Assembly: GCF_900109945.1 (NCBI RefSeq)
Contig: NZ_FOBX01000015.1
Span: forward strand, 90,001 to 154,000
Origin: Bradyrhizobium sp. OK095
GTDB taxonomy: Bacteria; Pseudomonadota; Alphaproteobacteria; Rhizobiales; Xanthobacteraceae
Reading direction: 5' to 3'
DNA length: 64,000 nucleotides
In this document: in pieces, positions 51,068 through 59,691 of the stretch
Position numbering within the stretch: the first letter of the stretch is position 1
How the letters are laid out: the number at the start of each line of letters is the position of its first letter
Program-made: the position numbers and the translations under genes
Notes under the pieces: model-generated
What the model saw: the letters and a program-made list of their open reading frames with translations, nothing else
What the model was told of the DNA's origin: nothing
The model's database searches: none

Positions 51068-51655
51068 TTAGGCCGCTTGCGCGTCGAGGCCGCGAACCGA
51101 CCTCCGTTTGGGCAAGGCCGCTCCGGTCGGAACGATCATCCCCTCGGCGCCATCGAGCGCGCCGTCGGTGAATTCGACCGCCAGCAGGCGGTCGCGCTCG
51201 AACGGGCCGGGCAGCGAGAGCGCGCCGGTCTTCTCGCCCGTGAAGCCGAAACGGGCGTAATAGGGGGCATCGCCGAGCAGGATTACGGCTTCATGCCCGC
51301 GCGCCCGGGCGGCGGCCAGCGCTTGTTGCATCAGCGCGGCGCCGATCCCGAGCTCGCGGCAGGCAGGGTCCACCGCTAGCGGTCCGAGGACCAGAGCGGG
51401 CCTGCCTCCGGCGCTGACGTGCCACAGCCGCACGGTTCCCACGAGAGTCCCCTCGCGCACAGCCGACAGGGCGAGGCCTGCGGCAGGTGCACGTCCGTCG
51501 CGCAGGCGCTGGCAGGTGCGGCCATGGCGGTTGTCGCCAAAGCTTGCATCCAGCAGCGCTTCACGCATCGCAACGTCGGCAGCACGCTCCGCGCGGATCG
51601 CGAACGGAGCGGCATTCGAAGTGAGGTCAACCTGTGTCTTCCGAAAAGCAGTCAT
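51068..51655 (-). CDS. GNAT-family N-acetyltransferase
   Basis: The 195-residue protein has LVLGPLAVDPACRELGIGAALMQQALAAARARGHEAVILLGDAPYYARFGFT, the complete acetyl-CoA binding core of YhbS-like GNATs (ELGIGAAL). It lies between the ridA and ornithine decarboxylase genes on the same strand, so a polyamine or amino acid substrate is possible but unproven. Confidence 0.82.
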   Translation of the reverse strand: MTAFRKTQVDLTSNAAPFAIRAERAADVAMREALLDASFGDNRHGRTCQRLRDGRAPAAGLALSAVREGTLVGTVRLWHVSAGGRPALVLGPLAVDPACRELGIGAALMQQALAAARARGHEAVILLGDAPYYARFGFTGEKTGALSLPGPFERDRLLAVEFTDGALDGAEGMIVPTGAALPKRRSVRGLDAQAA

Positions 51656-51733
51656 GGCGCGTCAGTCCCCGCTTGAACCCGCGTGCGAGAAGCGCGCCGG
51701 CTCAAGACGTCGTCAGATCGAAATGATGGGTAA

Positions 51734-51753
51734 GGAGCCGGCAAGCCGGCTCC
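51734..51753 (-). terminator. Hairpin after the ornithine decarboxylase gene
   Basis: GGAGCCGGC and GCCGGCTCC form a perfect 9-bp stem at 51734-51742 and 51745-51753 with only AA in the loop. On the minus strand TTACCCATCATTT follows, a poor U-run. It is at most a weak or Rho-assisted terminator. Confidence 0.5.
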
Positions 51754-51785
51754 CGGGTTCGTCAGGCCTCAGAAATGGAGGCAGC

Positions 51786-52928
51786 TTAGATGTGGTACGT
51801 CTTCAGCGGCGGGATACCGTTGAACGCCACCGCCGAGTAGGTCGACGTATAGGCCCCGGTGCCCTCGATCAGCAGCTTGTCGCCGATCTCGAGCGTGACG
51901 GGAAGCGGATACGGGCTCTTCTCGTACAGCACGTCGGCGCTGTCGCAGGTCGGGCCTGCGAGCACGCACGGCGTCATGTCCGCGCCGTCATGCGGGGTGC
52001 GGATGGCATAACGGATCGACTCGTCCATCGTCTCGGCGAGACCGCCGAACTTGCCGATGTCGAGATAGACCCAGCGCACCTCGTCCTCGTCGCTCTTCTT
52101 CGAGATGAGCACGACCTCGGATTCGATGATGCCGGCATTGCCCACCATGCCGCGGCCCGGCTCGATGATGGTCTCCGGAATCTGGTTGCCGAAGTGCTTG
52201 CGCAGCGCGCGGAAGATCGAGCGGCCGTAGGTGACGACCGGCGGCACGTCCTTCAGGTACTTGGTCGGGAAGCCGCCGCCCATGTTGACCATGGTCAGGT
52301 TGATGCCGCGCTCGGCGCAGTCGCGGAACACCTGCGAGGCCATCGCCAGCGCACGGTCCCACGCCTTCACCTTGCGCTGCTGCGAGCCGACATGGAACGA
52401 GATGCCGCACGGCTCCAGACCCAGGCCCTTGGCGACGTCGAGCACGTCGACGGCCATTTCCGGGTCGCAGCCGAACTTGCGCGACAGCGGCCACTCGGCG
52501 CCGGCGCAGTCATAGAGGATGCGGCAGAACACCTTCGCGCCGGGAGCGGCACGGGCGATCTTCTCGACTTCAGCAGTGCAGTCGACCGCGAACAGGCGAA
52601 TGCCGAGCGCGAAGGCACGCGCGATGTCGCGCTCCTTCTTGATCGTGTTGCCGAAGGAGATGCGGTCGGGCGTGGCGCCAGCGGCCAGCGCCATCTCGAT
52701 CTCGGCGACCGTCGCGGTGTCGAAGCAGGAGCCCATGGACGCGAGCAGCGACAGCACTTCCGGCGCCGGGTTCGCCTTGACGGCATAGAACACGCGGCTG
52801 TCGGGCAGCGCCTTGGCAAAGGTCTGGTAATTGTCGCGCACGACTTCGAGGTCGACCACGAGGCACGGCTCGGTGTCCTGGCCCTCGCTGCGGCGGTTGC
52901 GCAGGAATTCCTGAATACGTTCGGTCAT
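51786..52928 (-). CDS. Ornithine (or ornithine/lysine) decarboxylase, fold III PLP enzyme
   Basis: The 380-residue enzyme decarboxylates ornithine to putrescine. Lys51 in FYAVKANP binds PLP, the glycine loop is in MVNMGGGFPTKY, EPGRGMV contacts the phosphate, and Cys328 in AGPTCDSAD supplies the catalytic thiol. EPGRGM and the length fit the eukaryotic-like fold III branch found in alphaproteobacteria. A leader of about 550 nt precedes it. Together with Hss it would turn ornithine into homospermidine. Confidence 0.93.
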   Translation of the reverse strand: MTERIQEFLRNRRSEGQDTEPCLVVDLEVVRDNYQTFAKALPDSRVFYAVKANPAPEVLSLLASMGSCFDTATVAEIEMALAAGATPDRISFGNTIKKERDIARAFALGIRLFAVDCTAEVEKIARAAPGAKVFCRILYDCAGAEWPLSRKFGCDPEMAVDVLDVAKGLGLEPCGISFHVGSQQRKVKAWDRALAMASQVFRDCAERGINLTMVNMGGGFPTKYLKDVPPVVTYGRSIFRALRKHFGNQIPETIIEPGRGMVGNAGIIESEVVLISKKSDEDEVRWVYLDIGKFGGLAETMDESIRYAIRTPHDGADMTPCVLAGPTCDSADVLYEKSPYPLPVTLEIGDKLLIEGTGAYTSTYSAVAFNGIPPLKTYHI

Positions 52929-53480
52929 AGCACTCTCCTAAACGGCCCAGCGACGGGGATCCGTTCAAAAAAATTGCGTCGGATAAGAGCGCTCCGGCCA
53001 GATCGCGCGATGGAGGCGCGACGAGCCAAAGACTCAGATCAGACTGTGCTGCCGTGGATTGGTTGGGAGAGTTTCCCGCCCGCACACCTGGCAATGAAGG
53101 ACAAGCCTTTTCAGTAGCCCGCGCCGGCGTTGGAATGCCGGTAGAGACCAAAAAAGCCCGATCCGTCGTTGCTTTAAGTCGCGTCCCCCGTTGAGAGCGG
53201 GGTGCGCCGGTTCGCCTCCGGCTGCCAGTCACGGTTGCAAAAAGTGAAGTCACCTTCGACAAGGCATCTCTTTGAGAGAGATGCTGGACGCTCCGGGTTT
53301 GCTTGGGTCTTGCGACCTCCGCACTTCCGAAGAGCCCCTCGGCTTCTTCACCCCTTGGCGGCTGTCCGGCCTCTTGTCCGGATACCTACCGACTGACACA
53401 CGACCACAGGCACGTGCGAAATTGGGCAAGAGCGCACATAAGGCTTTTGACTCTGCTTCGCAAGATTTTTTTTAGGCTGT
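52929..53480 (-). promoter_or_regulatory. Long structured 5' leader of the ornithine decarboxylase gene, probable speF-type RNA element
   Basis: No credible protein is encoded in this stretch. On the minus strand it holds many inverted arms, for example CCGGACAAGAGGCCGG, GCATCTCTCTCAAAGAGATGC, CCGGAGGCGAACCGG, CCCCGCTCTCAACGGGG and GCCGGCATTCCAACGCCGGC. GC-rich hairpins separated by A/T-rich spacers fit a regulatory leader. An alphaproteobacterial speF RNA motif upstream of such decarboxylases is known, and position and length suit it. One T-run (GGGCTTTTTTGG near 53145) could be a terminator or anti-terminator arm. The match to the known motif is by position, not alignment. Confidence 0.6.
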
Positions 53481-53589
53481 GAGCAGAATTGCCTAACATC
53501 TGCTTGCGCAGTGTTGCGCGAGCGACGCGGAAGATGAACGTGCGTTAAGTTTTCTGTGTCGTGCGCGTGACTCAGTCGCGCAAGACGCG

Positions 53590-53844
53590 TCAGCCGCGCT
53601 TCGTGAACGGCTCGACGCGCTTGGCTGCGCGGATGAAGGCGGTCATCACCAGCACGCCGAGTGCGAACAGCACGGCCTGAAGGATGTGTGTGCCCTGGTC
53701 GCCGAGCCCGAACAGGATCGCGAGCGCCCAGCCACCGGCAAACGCGGCGCCAAACACCTCGGCGCCGATCAGGATGGCGGCGCTTATGACAGTGATGACG
53801 CTCGGCCAGACGATCTGACGGGAGGACGAGGAAGGTGCGTTCAT
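53590..53844 (-). CDS. Small two-helix membrane protein
   Basis: The 84-residue protein has two likely membrane segments, IVWPSVITVISAAILIGAEVFG and WALAILFGLGDQ through HILQAVLFALGVLVMTAFI. It starts at 53844 and ends with a basic tail (RAAKRVEPFTKRG). No known family is recognised. It is divergent from the M3 peptidase gene and lies just upstream of the decarboxylase leader. Confidence 0.65.
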   Translation of the reverse strand: MNAPSSSSRQIVWPSVITVISAAILIGAEVFGAAFAGGWALAILFGLGDQGTHILQAVLFALGVLVMTAFIRAAKRVEPFTKRG

Positions 53845-53982
53845 GGGCGTTGGGGGTCCGTGGCTTCGAGGGCCGCAATCTCCCTGAAAAGGCGGGCGGG
53901 AGCAAGGCCAAATGGCCCAAAAAAGCCCCATCGCGTGCTATAGCTGGCCCCAACAAATCAGGCTCAAAAAACGAGACCAGCG

Positions 53983-56064
53983 ATGTCAGAACCCCGCCAA
54001 ACTACGGACTCCGAGACCAATCCGCTGCTGAAGGCCTGGGTGACGCCGTTCGCGACCCCGCCCTTCGACGAGATCAAACCGGAGCACTTCCTGCCGGCCT
54101 TCGAGCAGGCCTTCGTCGACCATTCCGCCGAGATCGCGGCGATCACCAACGATCCCGCCGCGGCCGACTTCGCCAACACCATCACGGCGCTGGAGCGCTC
54201 CGGCAAGCTGCTGAGCAAGGTCGCCTCCGTCTTCTACGATCTCGTCTCGGCGCATTCCAACCCGGCCATCCTGGAGATCGACAAGGAGGTTTCCTTGCGG
54301 ATGGCGCGGCACTGGAATCCGATCATGATGAACGCCGTGCTGTTTGGCCGCATCGCCCATCTGCACGAGAACCGCGCCAATCTCGCTCTCGACCCGGAGC
54401 AGCTTCGCCTGCTGGAACGCACCTACACCCGCTTCCACCGCTCCGGCGCTGGTCTCTCGGAGGAGGCCAAGAAGCGGATGGCGGAGATCAACGAGAAACT
54501 CGCCCAACTCGGCACCAGCTTCAGCCACCATCTGCTCGGCGACGAGCAGGAATGGTTCATGGAGCTGGGGGAGGCGGACCGTCAGGGCCTGCCCGAGAGC
54601 TTTGTCGCCGCCGCCAAAGCTGCGGCAGAAGAGCGCGGCATGGAGGGCAAGGCCATCATCACGCTGTCGCGTTCCTCGACCGAGCCGTTCCTGAAGAGCT
54701 CGGCCCGGCGCGACCTCCGCGAGAAGGTCTACAGGGCCTTCACCGCGCGCGGCGACAACGGCAATGCCAACGACAACAACGGAACCATCGTCGAGATCCT
54801 GAAGCTGCGCGAAGAAAGCGCCAAGCTCCTGGGCTACCCGACCTTCGCCGCCTACCGGCTCGAGGATTCCATGGCCAAGACGCCGGACGCGGTGCGCGGC
54901 CTGCTGGAGCGGGTCTGGAAGCCGGCGCGGGCACGGGCGCTCGCCGACCGCGACGAGATGCAGACGCTGATCAGCACTGAGGGCGGCAATTTCAAGCTCG
55001 CACCCTGGGACTGGCGCTTCTATGCCGAAAAACTCCGTCTCCAGCGCGCCAATTTCGACGACGCGGCGATCAAGCCGTATCTGACGCTCGACCACATGAT
55101 CGCCGCCGCCTTCGACTGCGCCACGCGCCTGTTCGGTATCACCTTCGCCGAGCGCAAGGACGTCCCGGCCTGGCACCCGGACGTGCGGGTCTGGGAAGTG
55201 AAGGGGTCGGACGGCAAGCACAAGGCGCTGTTCTACGGCGACTACTATGCCCGGCCGTCAAAACGCTCCGGCGCCTGGATGACCTCGCTGCGCGATCAGC
55301 AGAAGCTTGACGGCGAGATCGCGCCGCTCATCATCAATGTCTGCAACTTTGCCAAGGGCGCCAATGGTGAGCCCTCGCTGCTCTCGCCCGACGATGCCCG
55401 CACACTCTTTCACGAGTTCGGCCACGGCCTGCACGGCATGCTCTCCAACGTGACCTATCCGTCGCTGTCGGGTACCTCCGTGTTCACCGACTTCGTCGAG
55501 CTGCCCTCGCAGCTCTACGAGCACTGGCAGGAGCGGCCCGAGGTGCTCCAGCAGTTCGCAAAACACTACCAGACCGGCGAGCCGTTGCCGGACGATCTGC
55601 TGCAACGGTTCCTGGCCGCGCGAAAATTCAACCAGGGCTTTGCCACAGTCGAGTTCGTCTCCTCGGCGCTGGTCGATCTCGAATTCCACACCCAGCCGGC
55701 CTCAGCCGCGCAGGATGTCCGCGCCTTCGAGAAGAAGGAGCTCGAGAAGATCGGCATGCCCGAGGAGATCTCGCTGCGCCACCGTCCGACGCAGTTCGGC
55801 CACATCTTCTCCGGTGATCACTATGCCGCCGGCTATTACAGCTACATGTGGTCGGAAGTGATGGACGCCGACGCCTTCGGCGCCTTCGAGGAAGCCGGCA
55901 ACATCTTCGACCCGGCCGTGGCCAAACGGCTCCACGACGACATCTACTCCTCGGGCGGATCGGTCGATCCGGAAGCGGCCTACGAGGCCTTCCGCGGCCG
56001 CCCGCCCGAGCCCGATGCGCTGCTCCGCCGCCGCGGTCTGCTCGACGGCGCCAAGGCGGCCTGA
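53983..56064 (+). CDS. M3 family oligopeptidase (oligopeptidase A/Dcp-like)
   Basis: The 693-residue zinc metallopeptidase has the motif HEFGH at residue 477 in LFHEFGHGLHGML, with a downstream Glu in FVELPSQLYEHW as third ligand region, and the M3 strings GDYYARPSKRSGAWM and YSYMWSEVMDADAF. The length is standard. No signal peptide is present, so it degrades peptides in the cytoplasm. It starts a run of five tightly spaced genes ending with a nickel/cobalt transporter; that linkage may be only transcriptional. Confidence 0.93.
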   Translation: MSEPRQTTDSETNPLLKAWVTPFATPPFDEIKPEHFLPAFEQAFVDHSAEIAAITNDPAAADFANTITALERSGKLLSKVASVFYDLVSAHSNPAILEIDKEVSLRMARHWNPIMMNAVLFGRIAHLHENRANLALDPEQLRLLERTYTRFHRSGAGLSEEAKKRMAEINEKLAQLGTSFSHHLLGDEQEWFMELGEADRQGLPESFVAAAKAAAEERGMEGKAIITLSRSSTEPFLKSSARRDLREKVYRAFTARGDNGNANDNNGTIVEILKLREESAKLLGYPTFAAYRLEDSMAKTPDAVRGLLERVWKPARARALADRDEMQTLISTEGGNFKLAPWDWRFYAEKLRLQRANFDDAAIKPYLTLDHMIAAAFDCATRLFGITFAERKDVPAWHPDVRVWEVKGSDGKHKALFYGDYYARPSKRSGAWMTSLRDQQKLDGEIAPLIINVCNFAKGANGEPSLLSPDDARTLFHEFGHGLHGMLSNVTYPSLSGTSVFTDFVELPSQLYEHWQERPEVLQQFAKHYQTGEPLPDDLLQRFLAARKFNQGFATVEFVSSALVDLEFHTQPASAAQDVRAFEKKELEKIGMPEEISLRHRPTQFGHIFSGDHYAAGYYSYMWSEVMDADAFGAFEEAGNIFDPAVAKRLHDDIYSSGGSVDPEAAYEAFRGRPPEPDALLRRRGLLDGAKAA

Positions 56065-56069
56065 GCCGC

Positions 56070-56714
56070 ATGCGAGCGCTGTTTGGACTGCTGCTCGCCG
56101 CCGCAATGATGCTCGCATCAGGCGCGGCGAGCGCCCATCCGCATGTCTGGATCACCGCGACGAGCGAGTTGCTTTACGCCGAGGACGGCAGCGTCACCGG
56201 CGTGCGCCACGCCTGGACCTTCGACGACGCATTCTCGGCCAATGCTGTGCAGGGCCTTCACGGGAAGTCTAAGGGCGCCTATACCCGTGAGGAGCTGACG
56301 CCGTTGGCGCAGACCCAAGTCGAGTCACTGAAGGATAACACCTACTTCACCTTCTTGAGGGTGGCCGCCGAGAGGCTCCCGTTTGCAGAGCCAGTCGATT
56401 ACTTCTTCGATTACAAGGACGACCACCTCACTCTGCATTTCACGCTGCCGCTGCAAACGTCTGTGAAGGCGAAGACTGTTCGTCTGACTATTTTTGATCG
56501 TTCCTTTTTCATCGATTTTCGATTGGCAAAGGAGCATCCGCTCAAACTCGTCGGTGCGCCAGCCGGTTGTGAGGTATGGCTGCGGCGGTCAGCGGGCGAC
56601 GACCGGGACCGCAAGCTGCTGCAGGATGCGAGCGAGGATACCTTCAAGGAGGGCGGCGCGAACGTCGCTGTCGGCTTGTTGTTCATCGTCCCGATCGAGG
56701 TGGAGTGCCCATGA
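56070..56714 (+). CDS. DUF1007 secreted protein, tandem copy 1
   Basis: The 214-residue protein has a signal peptide (LFGLLLAAAMMLASGAASA) after which HPHVWITATSELLYAEDGSVTGVRHAWTFDD begins, the DUF1007 signature with two N-terminal His. Further strings are YTREELTPLAQTQVESLK, YFFDYKDDHLTLHFTLPL and KLVGAPAGCEVWL. DUF1007 proteins accompany NicO nickel/cobalt transporters and probably bind the metal in the periplasm. The start lies 6 nt after the peptidase stop. Its 3' end overlaps copy 2 by 4 nt. Confidence 0.87.
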   Translation: MRALFGLLLAAAMMLASGAASAHPHVWITATSELLYAEDGSVTGVRHAWTFDDAFSANAVQGLHGKSKGAYTREELTPLAQTQVESLKDNTYFTFLRVAAERLPFAEPVDYFFDYKDDHLTLHFTLPLQTSVKAKTVRLTIFDRSFFIDFRLAKEHPLKLVGAPAGCEVWLRRSAGDDRDRKLLQDASEDTFKEGGANVAVGLLFIVPIEVECP

Positions 56715-57418
56715 TCCTGCGGGTTTGGATGCCACGGCCGATGGGGATGGGCACGATGCGCCGCCTGTTCGGATGGCTGCTCGCCGCCGCAATGATGCTC
56801 GCATCAGGCGCGGCGAGCGCCCATCCGCATGTCTGGATTACCGCGACGAGCGAGCTACTTTACGCCGAGGACGGCTCGATCACCGGCGTGCGCCACGCCT
56901 GGACTTTCGACGGCGCGTTCTCGGCCAACGCAGTGCAGGGACTACAGCGGAAGACGGATGGCGCGTACTCCCGCGAGGAGCTGGCGCCTTTGGCGCAGGC
57001 TCAGGTCGAGTCATTGAAGCAAGGCGCTTACTTCACCTCCTTGAAAACGGACGGAGCTTTCTTGGAGGTAAACGGCAAAGTCCGGTTCGCAGAGCCGATC
57101 GATTACTTCTACGACTACAAGGACGATCATCTCACTCTGCATTTTACGCTGCCGCTGAAGGCGCCTGTGAAGTCCAAGGCTGTCTTGTTGGAGATCTATG
57201 ATCGTACGTTTTTCATAGATTTCCAGCTGGCAAAGGACCATCCGGTCAAGCTGGTTGGCGCTCCAGCCGGCTGCGAGGTGCGGCTACTGCCGTCGATGGG
57301 CAACGAACGCGACCGCAAAATGGCACAGGAAGCGAGCGAGGAATCCTTCAAAGAGGGTGGCGCAAACGTCGCTGTCGGTCTGTTGTTTGACAACAAGATT
57401 TCGGTGAGCTGCTCATGA
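56711..57418 (+). CDS. DUF1007 secreted protein, tandem copy 2
   Basis: The 235-residue protein repeats copy 1 (AHPHVWITATSELLYAEDG, then REELAPLAQAQVESLKQG, YFYDYKDDHLTLHFTLPL, KLVGAPAGCEVRL). A 62-nt block covering the signal peptide and HPHVW codons (56777-56838) is identical to copy 1 (56091-56152), evidence of recent duplication or gene conversion. The start at 56711 uses an ATGA overlap; an in-frame ATG at 56756 with a G-rich site would remove the odd 15-residue extension before the signal peptide. Both copies keep the His pair. Confidence 0.85.
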   Translation: MILRVWMPRPMGMGTMRRLFGWLLAAAMMLASGAASAHPHVWITATSELLYAEDGSITGVRHAWTFDGAFSANAVQGLQRKTDGAYSREELAPLAQAQVESLKQGAYFTSLKTDGAFLEVNGKVRFAEPIDYFYDYKDDHLTLHFTLPLKAPVKSKAVLLEIYDRTFFIDFQLAKDHPVKLVGAPAGCEVRLLPSMGNERDRKMAQEASEESFKEGGANVAVGLLFDNKISVSCS

Positions 57419-58074
57419 TCTTGCCAGTTCGGATACACTCAATGCGCAGCCTGTTCGGTCTGCTGCTCGCCGCCGCAATGACGCTCGCGGCGGGCGCGGC
57501 GCGCGCGCATCCGCATGTCTGGATCACCGCGACCAGCGAATTGCTCTACGCCGAGGACGGCTCGATTACCGGCGTTCGCCACGCCTGGACCTTCGACGAC
57601 ATGTTCTCGGCCTATGCGGTGCAGGGGCTCGAGAGCAAAAAGAAGGGCGCCTACACCCGCGAGGAGCTGGGGCCGCTGGCGCAGACCAATGTCGAGTCGC
57701 TGAAGGAATATGCCTACTTCACCTTTGCGCGAGCCGACGGCAAGAAGGAGCGCTTTAACGAGCCGGTCGACTATTATCTCGACTACAAGGACACGGTGCT
57801 GACCTTGCACTTCACCTTGCCACTGAAGACGCCGCTGAAGCCCAAGCAACTGATGCTGGAAGTGTTCGACCGCTCCTTCTTCATCGACTTCCAGATGGCC
57901 AAGGACAACCCGGTGAAGCTGGTCGGCGCGCCTGCCGGCTGCCAGATGAAGCTTGATCGGCCCAGCGATGGCACGGCGACCGCGCAGAAGCTCAACGAGC
58001 AGACTTTCATGGATGGCCCGAACGCCAACTTTGGCATGATGTTCGCCAACAAGATCACGGTGGATTGCCCTTGA
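57415..58074 (+). CDS. DUF1007 secreted protein, tandem copy 3
   Basis: The 219-residue protein has the signal region LFGLLLAAAMTLAAGAARA, then HPHVWITATSELLYAEDGSITGVRHAWTFDD and the later strings YTREELGPLAQTNVESLKEY and KLVGAPAGCQMKL. It differs from copies 1 and 2 more than they differ from each other, so it is the older member. It overlaps copy 2 (ATGA) and the transporter gene (TTGA), so all four genes are translationally linked. Confidence 0.87.
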   Translation: MILPVRIHSMRSLFGLLLAAAMTLAAGAARAHPHVWITATSELLYAEDGSITGVRHAWTFDDMFSAYAVQGLESKKKGAYTREELGPLAQTNVESLKEYAYFTFARADGKKERFNEPVDYYLDYKDTVLTLHFTLPLKTPLKPKQLMLEVFDRSFFIDFQMAKDNPVKLVGAPAGCQMKLDRPSDGTATAQKLNEQTFMDGPNANFGMMFANKITVDCP

Positions 58075-59171
58075 AGCCGCAACTCTCCCCGCTCGCACGT
58101 GGGATCCTCGCCTGCACGGCCGTTCTCCTCGTCGTCGGCGCGACTGACGCCGCGCTCCACGATCTCCTCGCGCAAAATCCCTTTGGCGCGCCGCGCCCTG
58201 CGCAGGCGGCCGAGCCCGAGGCCGGCGGCTTCATCGGCTGGCTCTTGGCAAAGCAGTCGGAATTCTATCGCCAGATGTCGTCGACCATCCGCGCCGCGAA
58301 GACCGACGGCTCGGCGGTGTGGACGCTGCTGTTCATCTCGTTTGCCTATGGCATCTTCCACGCCGCCGGCCCCGGCCACGGCAAGGCGGTGATCGCCTCC
58401 TATCTCGTCGCCAACCGCGAGACGGCGCGGCGCGGCATCGCACTGTCGTTCGCCTCGGCGCTGATGCAGTCGCTGGTCGCGATCCTGATCGTCGGTATCT
58501 CGGCCTGGGTGCTGAATGCCACCGCCAGGACCATGTGCAAGGCGGAAGGCGCGATTGAGATCGCGAGCTACGGACTGATCGCGCTGTTCGGTTTGCGGCT
58601 GGTCTGGGTCAAGGGCCGCACCTTCATCCGCGCGCTCCAGGCGGCCCAGCCGGTGCCGGCGATCGCGGGCGTGCCGCACGACCATGATCACGGCCATCAC
58701 CATCATCACGATGCCCATGATCATCATGACCACGATCACGGGCACGCCCATCATCACGGCGGTCACGACCACGTTCATGACGAGCATTGCGGCCATTCCC
58801 ATGGCCCCACGCCGAGCGAGCTCGCCGGCCCCGGCGGCTGGCGGCGCGGTTTCGGCGCGATCCTGACCGTCGGCATCCGCCCCTGCTCGGGCGCGATCCT
58901 GGTGCTGGTGTTCGCGCTGGCCCAGGGCTTGTTCTGGGCCGGCATCGCCGCGACCCTCCTGATGGGGCTCGGTACCGCGATCACGGTCGCAGCCATCGCG
59001 ATCATCGCCGTCTCCGCCAAGGACATCGCCAGCCGCCTCAGCGCCGGGCGCGACGGCGGCGGCGCTCTCTTCATGCGCGGCATCGAATTCGGCGCCGCCG
59101 CCCTCGTGCTGCTGTTCGGCGCCGGCCTGTTGTTCGGCTACATCGCGGCTGAGCGGACGACGTGCTTTTGA
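58071..59171 (+). CDS. NicO/RcnA-like nickel/cobalt transporter with His-rich loop
   Basis: The 366-residue membrane protein has the family motifs FAYGIFHAAGPGHGKAVIASYLV and ILTVGIRPCSGAILVLVFALAQGLFW. Between the halves lies a His-rich loop of about 45 residues (DHDHGHHHHHDAHDHHDHDHGHAHHH region). The start is TTG at 58071, overlapping the previous TGA; another TTG at 58065 is possible. NicO members either take up or export nickel and cobalt. The three DUF1007 partners suggest periplasmic metal handling. Confidence 0.85.
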   Translation: MKPQLSPLARGILACTAVLLVVGATDAALHDLLAQNPFGAPRPAQAAEPEAGGFIGWLLAKQSEFYRQMSSTIRAAKTDGSAVWTLLFISFAYGIFHAAGPGHGKAVIASYLVANRETARRGIALSFASALMQSLVAILIVGISAWVLNATARTMCKAEGAIEIASYGLIALFGLRLVWVKGRTFIRALQAAQPVPAIAGVPHDHDHGHHHHHDAHDHHDHDHGHAHHHGGHDHVHDEHCGHSHGPTPSELAGPGGWRRGFGAILTVGIRPCSGAILVLVFALAQGLFWAGIAATLLMGLGTAITVAAIAIIAVSAKDIASRLSAGRDGGGALFMRGIEFGAAALVLLFGAGLLFGYIAAERTTCF

Positions 59172-59211
59172 AGTAGATGCCGCGCCTACCTTCCAGGGGA
59201 GGGTAAGAAAT

Positions 59212-59610
59212 TCACACCGGCAGAAACCGCTTCAGCATCGGCATGAAGAAGATCCCGAGATTGATCGCAAAGCCGATGCTGAAGAGGATCGAGCGCAGCG
59301 TCGGGCGGTTGCCGAGATAGGTCAGCACGTAGGCGATCCGCACGATCAGGAACAGCACGGCGAGTTCGTCGATCAGCCGCTGGGGCGCCTCCCGGAATTC
59401 GGCGAGCAGCACCGCGAAGGCGAAGAACGGAAACGTCTCGATGCCGTTCTGGTGGGCGCCGAGCGCGCGCTGTGCGATGGCGTCTTCGTAGAAAGCCGGA
59501 TCGCGCGGGCGTGAATTGTCGAATCCGCGAAACCTGATCCATTTGATTGCGACGATCGTAGACAAGTAAAGCAGCAGCGTTCCAAGAACGCACCATTCCG
59601 CGAGTGTCAT
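59212..59610 (-). CDS. MAPEG family membrane protein
   Basis: The 132-residue protein has four helices with ECVLGTLLLYLSTIVAIKW-type WCVLGTLLLYLSTIVAIKWI, RALGAHQNGIETFPFFAFAVLLAE and RIAYVLTYLGNRPTLRSI, typical of MAPEG (RxxxAHxNxxE). The N-terminus is fixed by the ATG at 59610. Members act on glutathione or lipids. It is divergent from hemH. Confidence 0.85.
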   Translation of the reverse strand: MTLAEWCVLGTLLLYLSTIVAIKWIRFRGFDNSRPRDPAFYEDAIAQRALGAHQNGIETFPFFAFAVLLAEFREAPQRLIDELAVLFLIVRIAYVLTYLGNRPTLRSILFSIGFAINLGIFFMPMLKRFLPV

Positions 59611-59691
59611 CAGCCCCTCCCGCTTGGGTGCGACCCTAGCGATTCCGGCCTCATCTTGACAAGTTCGGACCAACGCGCGACCCACAGAGCC

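Noticed and set aside
53986..55221. Minus-strand 411-residue open frame opposite the M3 peptidase
   Set aside because: It is antisense to a gene with an intact HEFGH motif and shows no domain.
56139..56153. HPH at the mature DUF1007 N-terminus as a classical amino-terminal Cu/Ni (ATCUN) site
   Set aside because: Proline in position 2 does not allow the usual amide coordination, although the His residues may still bind metal.
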